A stretch of DNA of 64,000 nucleotides from Parvibaculum sp. (GTDB lineage: Bacteria > Pseudomonadota > Alphaproteobacteria > Parvibaculales > Parvibaculaceae). The stretch covers positions 32,302-96,301 of the forward strand of contig NZ_JAUSBV010000001.1 in assembly GCF_030651915.1 (NCBI RefSeq), read 5' to 3'. The position numbers and the translations under genes were made by a program. Below the pieces are notes generated by a model. It saw nothing but the letters and a program-made list of their open reading frames with translations, was not told where the DNA came from and did not search any database. This document shows positions 43,799 through 56,391 of the stretch, in pieces (positions within the stretch are counted from its first letter, which is position 1; every line of letters begins with the position of its first letter).

Positions 43799-44302
43799 AT
43801 GCAGGGGTGTCGCTGGTATGTGGCTGCCGTGCAGCCGGGCCGGGAAGACGCCGTCGAAGTGCATCTCGCACGCCAGGGGTTCGTCTCCTTCGCGCCCCGG
43901 CGCCTGAAGACCGTCAAGCATGCGCGGCGGCTGACCGAGCGCAAGGTGCCGCTCTTTCCCGGCTATGTGTTCGTTTCGCTCGATCTCGATCTGCAGCGCT
44001 GGCGGTCGGTCAACGGGACTTTCGGCGTGCGGTCGCTCGTGACGGCGGGTGACCGACCGAGCCCCGTGCCGCGCGGGTTGGTCGAGTCATTCATCGACTT
44101 GACAGATATGTCGGGCACCATGAACGCGGGCCCGGATTTGACACCGGGGCAGCGCGTGCAGGTGTTGACCGGACCATTCGCGGATTTCATCGGGACGATC
44201 GAAAGGCTCGACAGCAACGGGCGTGTGCGTGTGCTGCTCGGCATGCTCAACGGGGAAAGCCCCGTGACGATGGATCGAAACCTGCTCTGGCCCGCCGCCT
44301 GA
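43799..44302 (+). CDS. NusG-family transcription antiterminator (RfaH/UpxY-like)
   Basis: The 167-residue protein has an NGN domain (about 4-100; CRWYVAAVQPGREDAVEVHLARQGF, FPGYVFVSLDL) and a KOW domain (about 110-165; PGQRVQVLTGPFADFIGTIERLD). It is much shorter than NusG and has the features of the RfaH class, which allows polymerase to read through long polysaccharide operons. The ATG at 43799 is the likely start; the frame is open back to 43625. It lies directly before an ops-like element and the sugar genes, so it likely acts on them. Confidence 0.88.
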   Translation: MQGCRWYVAAVQPGREDAVEVHLARQGFVSFAPRRLKTVKHARRLTERKVPLFPGYVFVSLDLDLQRWRSVNGTFGVRSLVTAGDRPSPVPRGLVESFIDLTDMSGTMNAGPDLTPGQRVQVLTGPFADFIGTIERLDSNGRVRVLLGMLNGESPVTMDRNLLWPAA

Positions 44303-44350
44303 CGGCAAGCCGCCGCGCCGACGCGTCGCCGGCGCATTCCGGATTTTGTA

Positions 44351-44383
44351 CTCAAGGGCTTTCACCCTCGAGTGCGGTAGCAT
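44351..44383 (+). promoter_or_regulatory. hairpin followed by ops-like element
   Basis: CTCAAGGG (44351-44358) and CCCTCGAG (44365-44372) form a 7-of-8 pair hairpin with a 6-base loop, followed without gap by TGCGGTAGCAT (44373-44383), which matches 9 of 11 positions of the RfaH recruitment element GGCGGTAGCGT. It sits between the antiterminator gene and the epimerase gene. The 9-base core GCGGTAGCG also appears at 4936 and 43348, where its position makes no sense. Confidence 0.5.
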
Positions 44384-44440
44384 TGGCCGAACGCGAATTG
44401 CGGTGCCCATGCAGCCATGCAGAGAAAGACGACCGCATAG

Positions 44441-45454
44441 ATGACACGCGTTTTTGTTACCGGATCGGCCGGCTTCATCGGCTTCCATCTTTGCCGCCTT
44501 CTGCTCGACGACGGGTTCATTGTGCACGGGTATGACGGGCTGACCGACTATTACGATGTGCGCCTGAAGGAACGGCGGCACCAGATGCTGCATCAGCATG
44601 CGCGGTTTTCGGCAACCATCGGCATGCTGGAAGATGAGCCCCGCCTTCACGAGACGGTCGATGCGTTCAAGCCCGACGTCATCGTGCATCTCGCCGCTCA
44701 GGCCGGTGTGCGCTACAGCCTCGAGAATCCGCGTGCCTATATCGACGCCAATATTGTCGGCACCTTCAATGTGATGGAATGCGCCCGCCAGCACCGGGTC
44801 TCCCATCTGCTGATGGCTTCGACATCCTCCGTCTACGGCGCGAATGAGGACATGCCTTTCATCGAGACCGAAAAGGCCGACACGCCGTTGACGATCTATG
44901 CGGCGACCAAGAAGGCCACCGAGGCGATGGGTCACTCTTACGCGCATCTGCACGATCTGCCGACCACAATGTTCCGATTCTTCACTGTCTATGGCCCCTG
45001 GGGGCGGCCCGACATGGCGCTGTTCAAGTTCACCGATGCAATTCTCGATGGGCGGCCGATCGATATCTACAATCATGGCGAGATGTGGCGCGACTTCACC
45101 TATGTCGAGGATCTGGTGCGCGGTATTCGACTGCTGATCGATGTTGTGCCCGTGCGGCCGGCGGCGCGCGGCGACATCATGGATGGCGACAGCCTCAGCC
45201 CGGTGGCTCCCTATCGTATTGTCAATATCGGCAATTCCGACAAGGTGCGGCTGCTGGATTTCATCGAGGCGATCGAGGCGGAACTCGGGATCAAGGCCCT
45301 GCGGAACTACATGGACATGCAGACAGGCGATGTGCCGGCGACCTGGGCGGACGCGACGCTTCTGCAACGTCTCACCGGCTACAAGCCGCAGACCGATTTC
45401 CGCGATGGAATCGCTCAGTTCGTCGCCTGGTTCCGCGACTATTACCGCAAGTGA
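44441..45454 (+). CDS. NAD-dependent sugar epimerase (UDP-glucuronate 4-epimerase type)
   Basis: The 337-residue SDR protein has GSAGFIGFH (8-16), an IVHLAAQAGVRYS stretch, and the YxxxK pair Tyr153 and Lys157 in IYAATKKATE. HGEMWRDFTYVEDLVRGI is typical of the UDP-glucuronate/galacturonate 4-epimerase family (CapI/LspL). It should interconvert UDP-hexuronates. It starts 138 bp after the antiterminator gene. Confidence 0.85.
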   Translation: MTRVFVTGSAGFIGFHLCRLLLDDGFIVHGYDGLTDYYDVRLKERRHQMLHQHARFSATIGMLEDEPRLHETVDAFKPDVIVHLAAQAGVRYSLENPRAYIDANIVGTFNVMECARQHRVSHLLMASTSSVYGANEDMPFIETEKADTPLTIYAATKKATEAMGHSYAHLHDLPTTMFRFFTVYGPWGRPDMALFKFTDAILDGRPIDIYNHGEMWRDFTYVEDLVRGIRLLIDVVPVRPAARGDIMDGDSLSPVAPYRIVNIGNSDKVRLLDFIEAIEAELGIKALRNYMDMQTGDVPATWADATLLQRLTGYKPQTDFRDGIAQFVAWFRDYYRK

Positions 45455-45460
45455 GACGGA

Positions 45461-46759
45461 ATGCCGGATAGAGTGAAAAAATTGCCGTCCCTCGATCAAT
45501 TGAAGATCGCCGTGATCGGGCTTGGCTATGTGGGTTTGCCGCTGGCGGTCGAGTTCGGCAAGAAGTACCCCGTCGTCGGGTTCGATATCGACGAAGGACG
45601 CATCGCCGATCTGCACGACGGACGCGATGTTACGCGCGAGGTCGATGCGGCTGAACTCGCAGAGGCCGAACATCTGGTGCTCACGGCCGATCGCGCCGAT
45701 GTCGCCGGTTGCAACATTTTTATCGTGACGGTACCGACGCCGATCGACGCGCACAAGCGGCCTGACCTGACGCCGCTGATCGGCGCTTCGGAGACTGTCG
45801 GCTCCGTTCTCAAACGCGGCGATATCGTGATCTACGAATCCACCGTCTATCCGGGTGCGACGGAAGAAGATTGTGTGCCGGTGCTGGAGCGTGTTTCGGG
45901 ACTCAAGTTCAACGTGGATTTCTTTGCCGGTTATTCGCCCGAGCGGATCAATCCCGGCGACAAGACGCATCGGCTGCCGAACATCCGCAAGGTGACGTCG
46001 GGCTCGACGCCGGGAGCGGCCGAACTCATCGATGCGCTCTATGCCTCGATCATCACGGCCGGCACCTACAAGGCGGAGTCGATCCGTGTGGCCGAAGCCG
46101 CCAAGGTAATCGAGAACACGCAGCGCGATCTCAACATCGCGCTGGTCAACGAACTTGCGATCATCTTCAACAAGATGGGCATCGACACCGAAGCGGTGTT
46201 GAAGGCGGCCGGCACCAAATGGAATTTCCTGCCCTTCCGGCCCGGGCTTGTGGGCGGACACTGCATCGGCGTCGATCCCTACTACCTGACGCACAAGGCG
46301 GAGGCCATGGGTTATCACCCGCAGGTGATCCTGGCCGGACGCCGGATCAATGACGGCATGGGCGCCTATGTTGCGAGCCAGATGGTGAAGGCGATGCTGA
46401 AGCGGCGTATTCAGGTGGACGGCGCGCGGGTCTTGGTCCTGGGTCTGACCTTCAAAGAGAATTGCCCGGACCTGCGCAATACCCGGGTGGTCGATGTGAT
46501 TTCGGAACTGCGTGATTACGGCGTTGCGGTCGATGTGCATGACCCCTGGGCCGATCCGGCCGAAGCGCGCCACGAATATGCGCTCGATCTTGTCGCGCAC
46601 CCCGCGCCGGAGCATTATGACGGTATCGTCCTGGCCGTTGCGCATACCCAATATCGCGAGATGGGTGCTGCGACGATCCGGGCGCTGGGGCGCGCCGGAC
46701 ATGTGCTTTACGATCTCAAGCATGTGTTTGCCGCTGATGAGAGCGATCTTAGACTGTGA
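45461..46759 (+). CDS. wbpA: UDP-N-acetylglucosamine/galactosamine 6-dehydrogenase (TviB/WbpA type)
   Basis: The 432-residue enzyme has [13 protein letters not shown] near residue 19, the catalytic Cys268 in [12 protein letters not shown], and [18 protein letters not shown], the signature of TviB/WbpA-class enzymes. It oxidises C6 of a UDP-N-acetylhexosamine to the uronate in two NAD-dependent steps. It starts 6 bp after the epimerase gene, so the two are in one operon. WbpB, D and E homologues for the next steps lie 6 kb downstream, after the flippase and glycosyltransferase genes. Confidence 0.88.
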   Translation: MPDRVKKLPSLDQLKIAVIGLGYVGLPLAVEFGKKYPVVGFDIDEGRIADLHDGRDVTREVDAAELAEAEHLVLTADRADVAGCNIFIVTVPTPIDAHKRPDLTPLIGASETVGSVLKRGDIVIYESTVYPGATEEDCVPVLERVSGLKFNVDFFAGYSPERINPGDKTHRLPNIRKVTSGSTPGAAELIDALYASIITAGTYKAESIRVAEAAKVIENTQRDLNIALVNELAIIFNKMGIDTEAVLKAAGTKWNFLPFRPGLVGGHCIGVDPYYLTHKAEAMGYHPQVILAGRRINDGMGAYVASQMVKAMLKRRIQVDGARVLVLGLTFKENCPDLRNTRVVDVISELRDYGVAVDVHDPWADPAEARHEYALDLVAHPAPEHYDGIVLAVAHTQYREMGAATIRALGRAGHVLYDLKHVFAADESDLRL

Positions 46760-46930
46760 GTGGGTGGCGATCTTTTGAACCTGCGGGGCTTGGACAGGGC
46801 ACCAGCGCGACGGCTGCGTCGCGTCAGGCTGTTTTGACGCAATCGCTTCACTACTTGAGGCCGAGAGTTTGCATTGTCGGACAATTAGGAAAAATCCGCG
46901 GCAAGAACGCGCCATGAAGAGCCGGTTTGC

Positions 46931-48754
46931 ATGATCGATCTTTCGACATGGAAAAAGGTCTGGGCGCTGCTGGATGCGCGAGAGCGGCGCAATGCCTGGA
47001 TCGTGCTGGGCATCATGCTGGTTGCGGCGATTTCGTCGGCAGTCATGGTGGGCTCGATCATGCCGTTCCTGGTGGTGCTGGCAGATCCCGCGCGCATCGA
47101 AGCGACACCTGCCCTGGCCTGGGCCTATGCCTATTTCGGCTTCACCTCGGTTCATCACTTTCTGGTTGGCCTGGGGGCGGCCTCTTTCGGGGTGATCGTG
47201 CTGGCAAGCCTGGTCCAGATCGCCAAGACCTGGACCGTGGCGCGCTATACAAATATGCGGTCGCATGCCATCAGCCACCGATTGCTGGCCAGCTATCTGG
47301 CGCAACCCTATCCGTTCTTTCTGAACCGACATTCGGGCGATATGGGGTCGCGTGTGCTGGTCGAAGCCGCGCAGGTTGTGACCCGCTTCCTGCGCCCGGT
47401 CGCTGATCTTGTGGCGACCAGCCTGACGACCGTGGCGATTGTCGCGCTGCTGCTTTGGGTGGACCCGGTTGTTGCCGTGGTGGCCTTTGCCGTTCTGGGC
47501 GGGTTCTATGCGCTGGTCTATCTTGCCTCGCGGCGCGTGCTCAATCGCCTGGGTCATGTCCGGGTTAACGCCAATCGGCAGCGCTATCGCTTCGCCAATG
47601 AGGCCCTGACCGGCATCAAGGACATCAAGCTGGTTGGCCGGGAAAAGGCCTATCTGGGCCGATTTGCCGTTCCATCGACGGAAATGGCGCATAACGAGAT
47701 CAAGATCGAGGTGCTGTCTCAGGTGCCGCAATTCGTGCTTCAGGCCGTGGGTCTGGGCGGGGTCATTCTGCTTTGCACCATCCTGATCGATCCGACACGA
47801 ATTGAATCGGGGGGTGCCCTTGGGGGATTGCTGCCGATTCTGGGTGTCTTTGCCTTTGCCGGACAGCGCTTGCTGCCGGAATTGTCAAAGCTTTACAGCG
47901 CGCTTACCCAGATGCAGGCCGGCGCCGCAGCGGTCAATGTCGTTTACGAGGATCTTGTCCTGAAGGGGCGTCCGGATCAGCTTCCCGGAGAACCGTCTGC
48001 GGGGCTGGGGCTGTCGAAAACACTCTCGCTGGAAGGGATCTTCTACAGCTATCCGAATGCCGCCCATGTGGGGCTGCGCAATATCTCGCTGTCGATCCGG
48101 GCGGGCGAGAAGATCGGGATCGTGGGCAGCACCGGGGCGGGCAAGACGACGTTGGCCGATCTCATTCTGGGTCTGCTGGAACCGGATCAGGGCCGGATGG
48201 TGGTCGATCAGACCGTGATCGACGCAAGCAATCAGCGCGCCTGGATGCAAAGTGTCGGATATGTGCCGCAGGACATCTTTCTGACCGACGCGCCCGTGGC
48301 CGAGAATATTGCCCTTGGCATCGCCCCCGAGGCCATCGACATGGACCGCCTGCGCCGCGCTGCCCGGATTGCCCGGATCGATACCTTTATCACGCAGGAC
48401 CTGCCCGACGGCTATCGGACCCATGTCGGCGAGCGCGGCGTGCGCCTGTCGGGCGGCCAAAGGCAGCGCATTGGCATTGCGCGCGCGCTTTATCATGATG
48501 CCGACCTGATCGTCTTTGACGAAGCCACCAGCGCGCTGGACAACCTGACTGAACAGGACGTCATGGACGCCATCGATGCGCTGCCCGGCGACAAGACCGT
48601 GCTGATGATCGCCCACCGGCTCAGTACCGTGAAACACTGTGACCGGATCATCGTGCTCGATCGCGGCGAAGTGGTCGGCTACGACAGTTGGGATGCGCTG
48701 ATGGCAGGGAATCCGGCCTTCCAGCGCATCGCCAGATTGGGGCAAGCGGCATAA
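46931..48754 (+). CDS. ABC-type lipid-linked oligosaccharide flippase (PglK/MsbA-like)
   Basis: The 607-residue half transporter has an N-terminal six-helix membrane domain (about 20-320), and an ATPase domain with Walker A GSTGAGKTT (Lys405), signature LSGGQRQRIG and Walker B LIVFDEATSALD. Fused permease-ATPase of this kind in polysaccharide loci resembles PglK, which flips undecaprenyl-linked repeat units. No Wzx-type flippase is seen elsewhere, so it may fill that role. The 171-bp gap before it is a candidate left boundary of an inserted cassette. Confidence 0.85.
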   Translation: MIDLSTWKKVWALLDARERRNAWIVLGIMLVAAISSAVMVGSIMPFLVVLADPARIEATPALAWAYAYFGFTSVHHFLVGLGAASFGVIVLASLVQIAKTWTVARYTNMRSHAISHRLLASYLAQPYPFFLNRHSGDMGSRVLVEAAQVVTRFLRPVADLVATSLTTVAIVALLLWVDPVVAVVAFAVLGGFYALVYLASRRVLNRLGHVRVNANRQRYRFANEALTGIKDIKLVGREKAYLGRFAVPSTEMAHNEIKIEVLSQVPQFVLQAVGLGGVILLCTILIDPTRIESGGALGGLLPILGVFAFAGQRLLPELSKLYSALTQMQAGAAAVNVVYEDLVLKGRPDQLPGEPSAGLGLSKTLSLEGIFYSYPNAAHVGLRNISLSIRAGEKIGIVGSTGAGKTTLADLILGLLEPDQGRMVVDQTVIDASNQRAWMQSVGYVPQDIFLTDAPVAENIALGIAPEAIDMDRLRRAARIARIDTFITQDLPDGYRTHVGERGVRLSGGQRQRIGIARALYHDADLIVFDEATSALDNLTEQDVMDAIDALPGDKTVLMIAHRLSTVKHCDRIIVLDRGEVVGYDSWDALMAGNPAFQRIARLGQAA

Positions 48755-48835
48755 GACCCGTTCCCTGGCCACGCCTGCGCGCTTTTCCGTGTGACAGTGC
48801 CGACATGATCTGCATCTGATGATGCGGCAAAAGAA

Positions 48836-49708
48836 ATGAATGAATTCATGTTCTATTCCAGCCTTGAATACACAGATATCTCACAGGTCAGGAACGCTAT
48901 TCAGCGTGCTTATGAACCCGTGCAGATATACTTTTTCACCCAATTGGCGGATTGGATGGGATGTCGAAGCTTCTGGGATATTGGCGCGAATATCGGCAGC
49001 TACTCCATGACGATGGCGCAGTTGGAAAGCGTCGAGCGTGTTCATTCATTCGAGCCGATGCCGACCCTTTACAAGGAGCTGGTGGCAAACGCCTTGAAGA
49101 ACGATCCTCCAAGAAAGATCACGCCTCACCAGATCGCCGTATCGGAAAAAAGCGGCTCGGTCGAATTCGCGATCCTTGGAAACTATTCAGGTGCGAATGG
49201 AATCGTCGATACCCTGTTACACGACCGGACCAGCATCATTGAGAAAATCACTGTGGATGCCAGGAGCCTGGACAATGTAGTGCTGGACGGGAATCCCCCG
49301 CCCGACGGTCCCTGTTTCCTGAAAATCGATGTGGAAGGACATGAATTGTCTGTACTGATCGGGGCTTCCGAATTCCTGAAGAATGACTGCGTGCTGCAGA
49401 TCGAAGTCTATGAACAGGAGACCGCAAGAAGCCCGGTTGATGCTTTTCTGGTTGAACGCGGTTATCGCCGGTTCTGGCAGATCGGAGCAGACCGCTACTA
49501 CGCCAGGGCGGATCGATGCCCTTCGAATGACCAGCTGCTGGAGATCGTGTCGCGCGCTCATCTGGCCATGATCGCCGATTTCAGGAAGATCGGCATTCCC
49601 GGTCTCAACGAAGGCAGCACTGCGATCACCCGCCGCGTCGGCCCGATTCAGGTAAGCCTTTTCGATCCGGTTGCAGGATGGTTGCGGCGGCTCGTGCGGC
49701 GCGGGTGA
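48836..49708 (+). CDS. FkbM family methyltransferase
   Basis: The 290-residue protein has the SAM-binding FWDIGANIGSYSM motif, VHSFEPMPTLYKELVANAL and FLKIDVEGHELSVL, which define the FkbM class that O-methylates sugars and other hydroxyls. It starts with ATG at 48836. Codon usage is visibly more AT-rich than its neighbours. Its acceptor is not readable. Confidence 0.85.
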   Translation: MNEFMFYSSLEYTDISQVRNAIQRAYEPVQIYFFTQLADWMGCRSFWDIGANIGSYSMTMAQLESVERVHSFEPMPTLYKELVANALKNDPPRKITPHQIAVSEKSGSVEFAILGNYSGANGIVDTLLHDRTSIIEKITVDARSLDNVVLDGNPPPDGPCFLKIDVEGHELSVLIGASEFLKNDCVLQIEVYEQETARSPVDAFLVERGYRRFWQIGADRYYARADRCPSNDQLLEIVSRAHLAMIADFRKIGIPGLNEGSTAITRRVGPIQVSLFDPVAGWLRRLVRRG

Positions 49709-50063
49709 TGGCGATGGTCCGCTCAGCGCCTTGACTCCTGACCAAGCCGGTTTGTCACAAGCCGAAACAGGAAAGACGAGAACCAACGTGAGTTCAGTGG
49801 CGCGCGACTCTTTCTGCTTTCTGTTGGATGCCGCGAATCCCGGTGAAGCCTTGTTCGCTGATTTCCATACATTCAAAAAGTCGGCTTCATAGGCCCGCAC
49901 AAGATATCTTAAGGGCTGGTCGCAGATGTCCTTGCATGAAGAGCAAAGCCATGCTTTGCCCACAGATCCGAGAAGAAAGTGTCTTGAATCCACATTCTTC
50001 GTCTGCGTCAGTGGTGCATGATCAGAAAGTCATCTTGACAAGCCAGTTGAGGAAAAGATTGCC
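49709..50063. other. 355-bp gap between FkbM and glycosyltransferase genes
   Basis: Short open stretches exist on both strands but none has coding character or a ribosome-binding site. No repeat, terminator or tRNA was seen. The GAGGAA at 50050 belongs to the next gene. Confidence 0.5.
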
Positions 50064-51206
50064 GTGACAATCCTGCACATTGCCAACTGGTATCCGAACC
50101 CCTGGGACAGTATCGAGGGCAATTTCGTGCGTGACCAGATTCGGGTCTTTGCGCAGGATTTGCCCGCCGAGACGATTGTCGTGCAGGTTCGTCCCACATA
50201 CGGGGGCTGGCCACGGCTGGCGCGCCGCGCGCTGGAGGATGGCGCGCGCGGCTATTTCCTGCTGGCTCCGGTCCGGCCCGGAAAGATGATGGAATGGCTG
50301 TCCACATTGCTGCTTGTGGCCGTGCTGCTGCGCGAAAAGGCCTGGCGCTTTGAGGCGCTGCATTTCCATATCGCCTATCCGCTGCTGCTGCAGTCGCGGC
50401 TCTGGCGCTGGATGTTCCGCAAGCCCATCATGCTCAGCGAGCACTGGTCAGCCTATCATTACAATTTCCACCTGCCGGATACATCTCGCGCGTTGCGCAC
50501 ATTGCGCAAGCCGTTTCGCCACGGTTATCCTGTCTTTGCCGTGTCCCAATCGCTGTTGGACGATATCCGCCGCTTCGCGCAGACCGATGGTTTCAGGAGC
50601 TTCGTCATTCCCAATGTCGTGCCCTTGCATGGACCTGCCGCCAGCCGCCGGGACGTGCCTGTCCTTTTCGCGGTCAACCGTTGGGTTCTCATCAAGAACC
50701 CGCTGCCCATGCTGGAGGGGCTGAACCAGGCGGCTTTGGCAGGGCATGACTTCAAGCTGGTGATCGGCGGCTACGGCGAGATGATTGGCGCAATGACTGC
50801 CCTTGTGGACAACTCTGCCTTGCGCGGGCGCACGACATTCGTTGGCAAAATGACCAAGCCGCAGATCGCCGCGCAACTAGCGCAAAGCGACGGCTATCTG
50901 TTTTCGTCCGATTACGAGACCTTCTCAATCGCCTGCGCCGAAGCGCTTGGTGCAGGCGTGCCTCTGATCGGCCCATATATCTCCAGCATTGCCGAATATG
51001 CCGGACCCGAAGACTGGATCGAGGTGCCCGCGCGCAGTGCAGACGGGTGGAGCGCTGCGATCCTGGGCTTTGTTGAAAAATGGAACGCCACCGGATGGAA
51101 CCGCGCGGCGATTGCCCAGCGCGCCGCGCGGCGGTTTTCCGAAACGGTCCTGCGGGCACGGTATCGCGCGGCAATGCAGACCCTCGGGTTGGAATCTGCA
51201 TCTTGA
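50064..51206 (+). CDS. glycosyltransferase (GT4-like)
   Basis: The 380-residue protein has the GT-B fold: an N-terminal TILHIANWYPNPWDSIEGNFV segment typical of GT4 sugar transferases and a C-terminal nucleotide-sugar part with FVGKMTKPQIAAQLAQSDGYLFSSDYETFSIACAEALGAG (E-x7-E motif). It should add one hexose or hexuronate to the repeat unit. The GTG at 50064 follows GAGGAAAAG. Donor and acceptor cannot be named. Confidence 0.85.
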   Translation: MTILHIANWYPNPWDSIEGNFVRDQIRVFAQDLPAETIVVQVRPTYGGWPRLARRALEDGARGYFLLAPVRPGKMMEWLSTLLLVAVLLREKAWRFEALHFHIAYPLLLQSRLWRWMFRKPIMLSEHWSAYHYNFHLPDTSRALRTLRKPFRHGYPVFAVSQSLLDDIRRFAQTDGFRSFVIPNVVPLHGPAASRRDVPVLFAVNRWVLIKNPLPMLEGLNQAALAGHDFKLVIGGYGEMIGAMTALVDNSALRGRTTFVGKMTKPQIAAQLAQSDGYLFSSDYETFSIACAEALGAGVPLIGPYISSIAEYAGPEDWIEVPARSADGWSAAILGFVEKWNATGWNRAAIAQRAARRFSETVLRARYRAAMQTLGLESAS

Positions 51207-51282
51207 GTATAGTGCCCACTGCGCCGCGTGGCTGTCCCAGAGCACCAGTGATCCGTACCGCATATCTATTAAGCGAAAGGCA

Positions 51283-53934
<2,652 letters not shown>

Positions 53935-53938
<4 letters not shown>

Positions 53939-55029
53939 TTTCCTTCATCGACCTTGTCGCCCAGCAGGACCGCATACGCCCCCGGATCGAGGCGGGCATC
54001 GCTCGCGTTCTCGCGCATGGTCAATACATCCTCGGTCCCGAAGTGGCGGAACTGGAGGAGAGGCTTTCCGCCTATACCGGGGCCGCGCATTGCATCACTT
54101 GCGCCAATGGCACGGATGCGCTGCAGATCGCGCTGATGGCCCTGGGTGTCGGTCCGGGGGACGAGGTCATTACACCGGGATTCAGCTATATCGCCACCGC
54201 CGAGGCGGCCGTGCTGCTGGGGGCGAAACCTGTCTATGTCGATATTGACCCGGTCAGCTACAACCTTGATCCAGCGCTGCTGGAGGCCGCGATCACCCCG
54301 CGTACACGGGCCATCATTCCTGTTTCCCTCTATGGCCAGCCTGCTGATTTCGAAACCATCAACGCGATCGCAAAGTGCCACAGCATCTGCGTGATCGAGG
54401 ATGCCGCGCAAAGTTTCGGCGCCCTCTACGAGGGGCGCAAGTCCGGCAATCTGTCCACCATCGCTTGCACCAGCTTCTTTCCGTCCAAGCCCTTGGGCTG
54501 TTATGGCGATGGCGGGGCGATCTTCACTTCTGACCCCGACCTTGCCAAGGCCCTGCGCCAGATTGCCCGCCATGGGCAGACCGGGCGCTATTTTCACGCC
54601 CGTCTGGGAATCAATTCGCGGCTGGATACCCTTCAGGCCGCCATCCTTCTGGCAAAGCTGGATATCTTCGATAGTGAGGTCGAGGCCCGCCAGCGGATCG
54701 CGCGGGACTATGCCACGGCCTTGACGCGCGTCGGCGTCACACCGCCCCGTGTCGCAGATGGGCGCAGCAGCGTCTGGGCCCAATATACAATTCGTGTCCA
54801 GAACCGGTCCGAGCTGCAGGCCGCGTTGCAATTGTCCGGGATTCCGACCGCGGTCCATTATCCCTTGCCCCTGAACCGTCAACCAGCAGTCGCGGATGCA
54901 ACAAGCGCTCTGCCTGAAAGTGACCGGGCCGCGGCCGAGGTGATGAGCCTGCCATTTCATCCCTATCTGCGGACGGAGACCCTGCTGGCGGTTGTCTCCA
55001 GCCTGGAGACCTGCCTGTCGCAAGTGTGA
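53935..55029 (+). CDS. wbpE: WbpE-like DegT/DnrJ/EryC1/StrS aminotransferase
   Basis: The 364-residue aminotransferase has the PLP lysine Lys185 in [17 protein letters not shown], the family pattern, and an N-terminal [15 protein letters not shown] typical of WbpE. It transfers an amino group to the 3-keto UDP-sugar made by WbpB. With wbpB and wbpD in overlapping order, the three form one tight operon. Confidence 0.92.
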
Positions 55030-55147
55030 AACAGGACATTCCGTGCCCGAGTTGTCGGAGGACGATTTTGAAACCTCCAACCCATTGAAATCGCAGGCCA
55101 GATTTCCCGTCTGGCCAGAAACTTCGTTTCCTGACTGAAAGTCCCCG

Positions 55148-56380
55148 ATGCCCCGGAAGACCCCCATCATCATCTTTCTTTACAACCGCCTGTTCGACCC
55201 GCTGATCCAGGGAAATTTCTGGCTTTACATCAAGAACTACCTGCAGGACCCGGTCGCGCCGGTGCGGTTTCATGTCGTCACGTTCGAGGACCCGCGTCAC
55301 CCGCTGACCGACGCGCAAAAAGCCCTTGTGGCGCAGTGGCAGAAACAGGGACTGGAATGGACCGCGCTGACCTGGCATCCGGGCATGAGCCTGGTGCGGA
55401 AATTCCGCGATGTCCTGTCTGGTCTGGTCGCTGTCGCCTGGCTGCGGATGAAGGGGTATCGCCATATTGCGGCCCTCGGCTCGGTCGCCGGATCGTTCGC
55501 TTACTTCTGCGCGTTGCCGCTGCGCATGCGCCTGTTCCTGTATCAGTATGAACCCCATAGCGAAGTGTCGCGCGATGCGGGGGCCTGGGATGAAAAGAGC
55601 CTGCAATTCCGGCTGGCGCGGTTCTTCGAACGTCGATCGGCCGAATACGCCCATGTCATCGCCTCAGGCACACGGTTCATGGGAGAGCGGCTGAAACAGG
55701 ACTGGGGTGTGCGGGCGGAATTTTTCCGTGTGCCCACGGTCGTGAATGAAGACAAGTTTCACTATGATGCGGATGTAGCCGCGAAAATGCGCGCCGATCT
55801 TGGCTTGCAGCCCGGCCAGCCGGTCCTGTTCTATACGGGCAAGTTCGGGGGCCTCTATTACGATATCGAAATCGCAAGGGCCTTTGCCTGGTTGCGGGAG
55901 TATGACCCGCAGCTGCATCTGCTGATCGTCACCCCAAATGACGATGTCTTTGTCCACGCGCTGTTCGCACGCGCAGGCGTCGACAAGGCCCATTATTCCG
56001 TGTGCCATTCCAGCTATGACGAAATCGAGCGCTTCTATTTCGTCGGGGATCTGGGCCTGATCACCATTCCCCCGGGTCCGGGCCAGAAATTCCGCTCCAG
56101 CATCAAGGTGGGCGAATATCTGTGCGCGGGCATGCCGTTTCTGACCCCGACCGGTGTCTCGGAGGACTATCTCCATGCGATCGAGAAGGGCGTCGGTGTT
56201 GTTGTCGAGGACTTCGATGAGCCGTCGATCCGTGGCGCCTGGCCAGAGATCAAGCGCTACCTCGACATGGACCGGAGCGCGCGGCGCGCGCATTGCCGGG
56301 AATTCGGAATCGCGTATCGGGGGTTTTCGTCCCTCAACCCGGTCTTCCGGGCCGCCATCGACGCCTTGCGCGCAAAATGA
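55148..56380 (+). CDS. glycosyltransferase family protein
   Basis: The 410-residue protein has a GT-B look: an N-terminal IIFLYNRLFDPLIQGN stretch, a middle LFYTGKFGGLYYDIEIARAFAWL, and a late AGMPFLTPTGVSEDYLHAIEKG (the nucleotide-sugar part with conserved Gly/Glu). It follows wbpE after 118 bp. It likely completes the repeat unit; donor unknown. Confidence 0.75.
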   Translation: MPRKTPIIIFLYNRLFDPLIQGNFWLYIKNYLQDPVAPVRFHVVTFEDPRHPLTDAQKALVAQWQKQGLEWTALTWHPGMSLVRKFRDVLSGLVAVAWLRMKGYRHIAALGSVAGSFAYFCALPLRMRLFLYQYEPHSEVSRDAGAWDEKSLQFRLARFFERRSAEYAHVIASGTRFMGERLKQDWGVRAEFFRVPTVVNEDKFHYDADVAAKMRADLGLQPGQPVLFYTGKFGGLYYDIEIARAFAWLREYDPQLHLLIVTPNDDVFVHALFARAGVDKAHYSVCHSSYDEIERFYFVGDLGLITIPPGPGQKFRSSIKVGEYLCAGMPFLTPTGVSEDYLHAIEKGVGVVVEDFDEPSIRGAWPEIKRYLDMDRSARRAHCREFGIAYRGFSSLNPVFRAAIDALRAK

Positions 56381-56391
56381 GGAACAAGACC

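Noticed and set aside
44087-47731. 1214-residue open frame on the minus strand
   Set aside because: It lies antisense to four recognisable genes, has His/Gln/Arg-rich composition and no domain; it is a shadow of their codon usage.
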